Below are positions 63,721-64,000 of a stretch of 64,000 nt of DNA, piece after piece; within the stretch, counting starts at the first letter, position 1; the number at the start of each line of letters is the position of its first letter. The stretch covers positions 162,298-226,297 of the forward strand of contig NZ_JAJNCY010000008.1 of NCBI RefSeq assembly GCF_021026335.1, given 5' to 3'. A model generated the notes under the pieces. That model was not told where the DNA came from. It saw only the letters and a list, made by a program, of their open reading frames with translations, and did no database searches. This DNA is from Rhizobium sp. C1. Its GTDB lineage: Bacteria; Pseudomonadota; Alphaproteobacteria; Rhizobiales; Rhizobiaceae. A program made the position numbers and the translations under genes.

Positions 63721-64000
63721 TTGCTGCCGCTCTGGACGCGATTGGGCAATCTCATGCCGCGGCCTCCGAAGCCGAAGACGGTTCCCCATGTCTGGAAATG
63801 GGCAGATCTCTTGTCGCTGGCGCAAAAAGGCGGGCGATCTCGTAGCTTTAGAGCGCTTCAGCATTAAACGGAAACACTGAAACGCTTGTCTTATGATTTT
63901 CTGGCTTCTTCGTGAGATAAAGAAGCGCCGGAGAGGACGGCCATCCTTCTCCGGCGATGGGGGACGGATCGTTGAAACGCAGGCCGCCATTCTTGCGAAT

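Larger units (their letters stand above)
63532..64000. other. Right-edge non-coding region
   Basis: Apart from the sigma-54 promoter and twin palindromes, I see no convincing gene. A hairpin with arms CGCCGGAGA and TCTCCGGCG lies near 63931-63957; read on the minus strand it is followed by a T-rich stretch (CTTCTTTATC), so it may be the terminator of a minus-strand gene ending just beyond or at the window edge. Confidence 0.4.

Noticed and set aside
63565..63990. 141-codon minus-strand frame at the right edge
   Set aside because: It runs across the sigma-54 promoter and twin palindromes, and the translation is Arg/Pro-rich without motifs.

Overview
The window looks like an accessory, transporter-rich stretch (probably a secondary replicon or chromid) of a Rhizobiales alphaproteobacterium, most likely Rhizobiaceae. 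The evidence is high GC with strongly GC3-biased genes, a complete rhizobactin-1021-type siderophore locus in the order known from Sinorhizobium meliloti, RirA/IRO-like operators, many uptake systems each with its own local regulator, two sigma-54 circuits, and a palindromic GATCATGCTTTGC-type intergenic repeat typical of Rhizobiales. No rRNA, tRNA, CRISPR array, insertion sequence or replication origin was recognised.

Layout. 1-600: 3' end of an isocitrate lyase/PEP mutase-family gene. 967-16164: hydroxamate-citrate siderophore locus. It holds rhtX-rhbABCDEF on the + strand, the AraC activator rhrA on the - strand, the TonB receptor rhtA, a long IucB/RhbD-type acyltransferase that may add the lipid tail, and a DUF2218/SIP-type ferric-siderophore reductase. 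16334-18385: soluble chemoreceptor with an internal 90-codon duplication. 18712-24595: DctS/DctR-like two-component system divergent from a DctPQM TRAP C4-dicarboxylate transporter. 24873-28040: ureidoglycine aminohydrolase, AI-2E/PerM-type membrane protein and a heavily deleted katE catalase pseudogene. 28141-32837: livKGFHM-type ABC transporter. 32970-40964: GMC oxidoreductase, LysR regulator, flavin monooxygenase, zinc-type alcohol dehydrogenase and an AcoR-like sigma-54 activator, with a sigma-54 promoter and palindromic upstream sites in front of the dehydrogenase.

41329-49099 is the most interesting region. A LuxR solo carries the Met57/Trp61 substitutions of the plant-signal-responsive OryR/PipR/NesR subfamily and lies between two different proline-iminopeptidase-like hydrolases. 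The left hydrolase is the first gene of an operon that also encodes a complete peptide ABC transporter. A near-identical lux-box-like palindrome (CTATCA-N4-TGATAG) sits at promoter distance before each hydrolase, so one LuxR protein could switch on both arms.

49315-57461: second peptide ABC system, split into divergent halves around an XRE-cupin regulator, with an M24 Xaa-Pro-type peptidase, a GNAT acetyltransferase and a GAF protein. 57623-63531: NitT/TauT-type ABC transporter followed in the same operon by a DctB/DctD-like two-component system. A near-consensus sigma-54 promoter and two related palindromes lie upstream of the first gene, forming an apparently self-contained circuit. 63532-64000 is non-coding as far as I can tell.

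Starts were chosen by family alignment and ribosome-binding sites. Several genes appear to use TTG or GTG. All functional names rest on reading motifs by eye; no database search was run.
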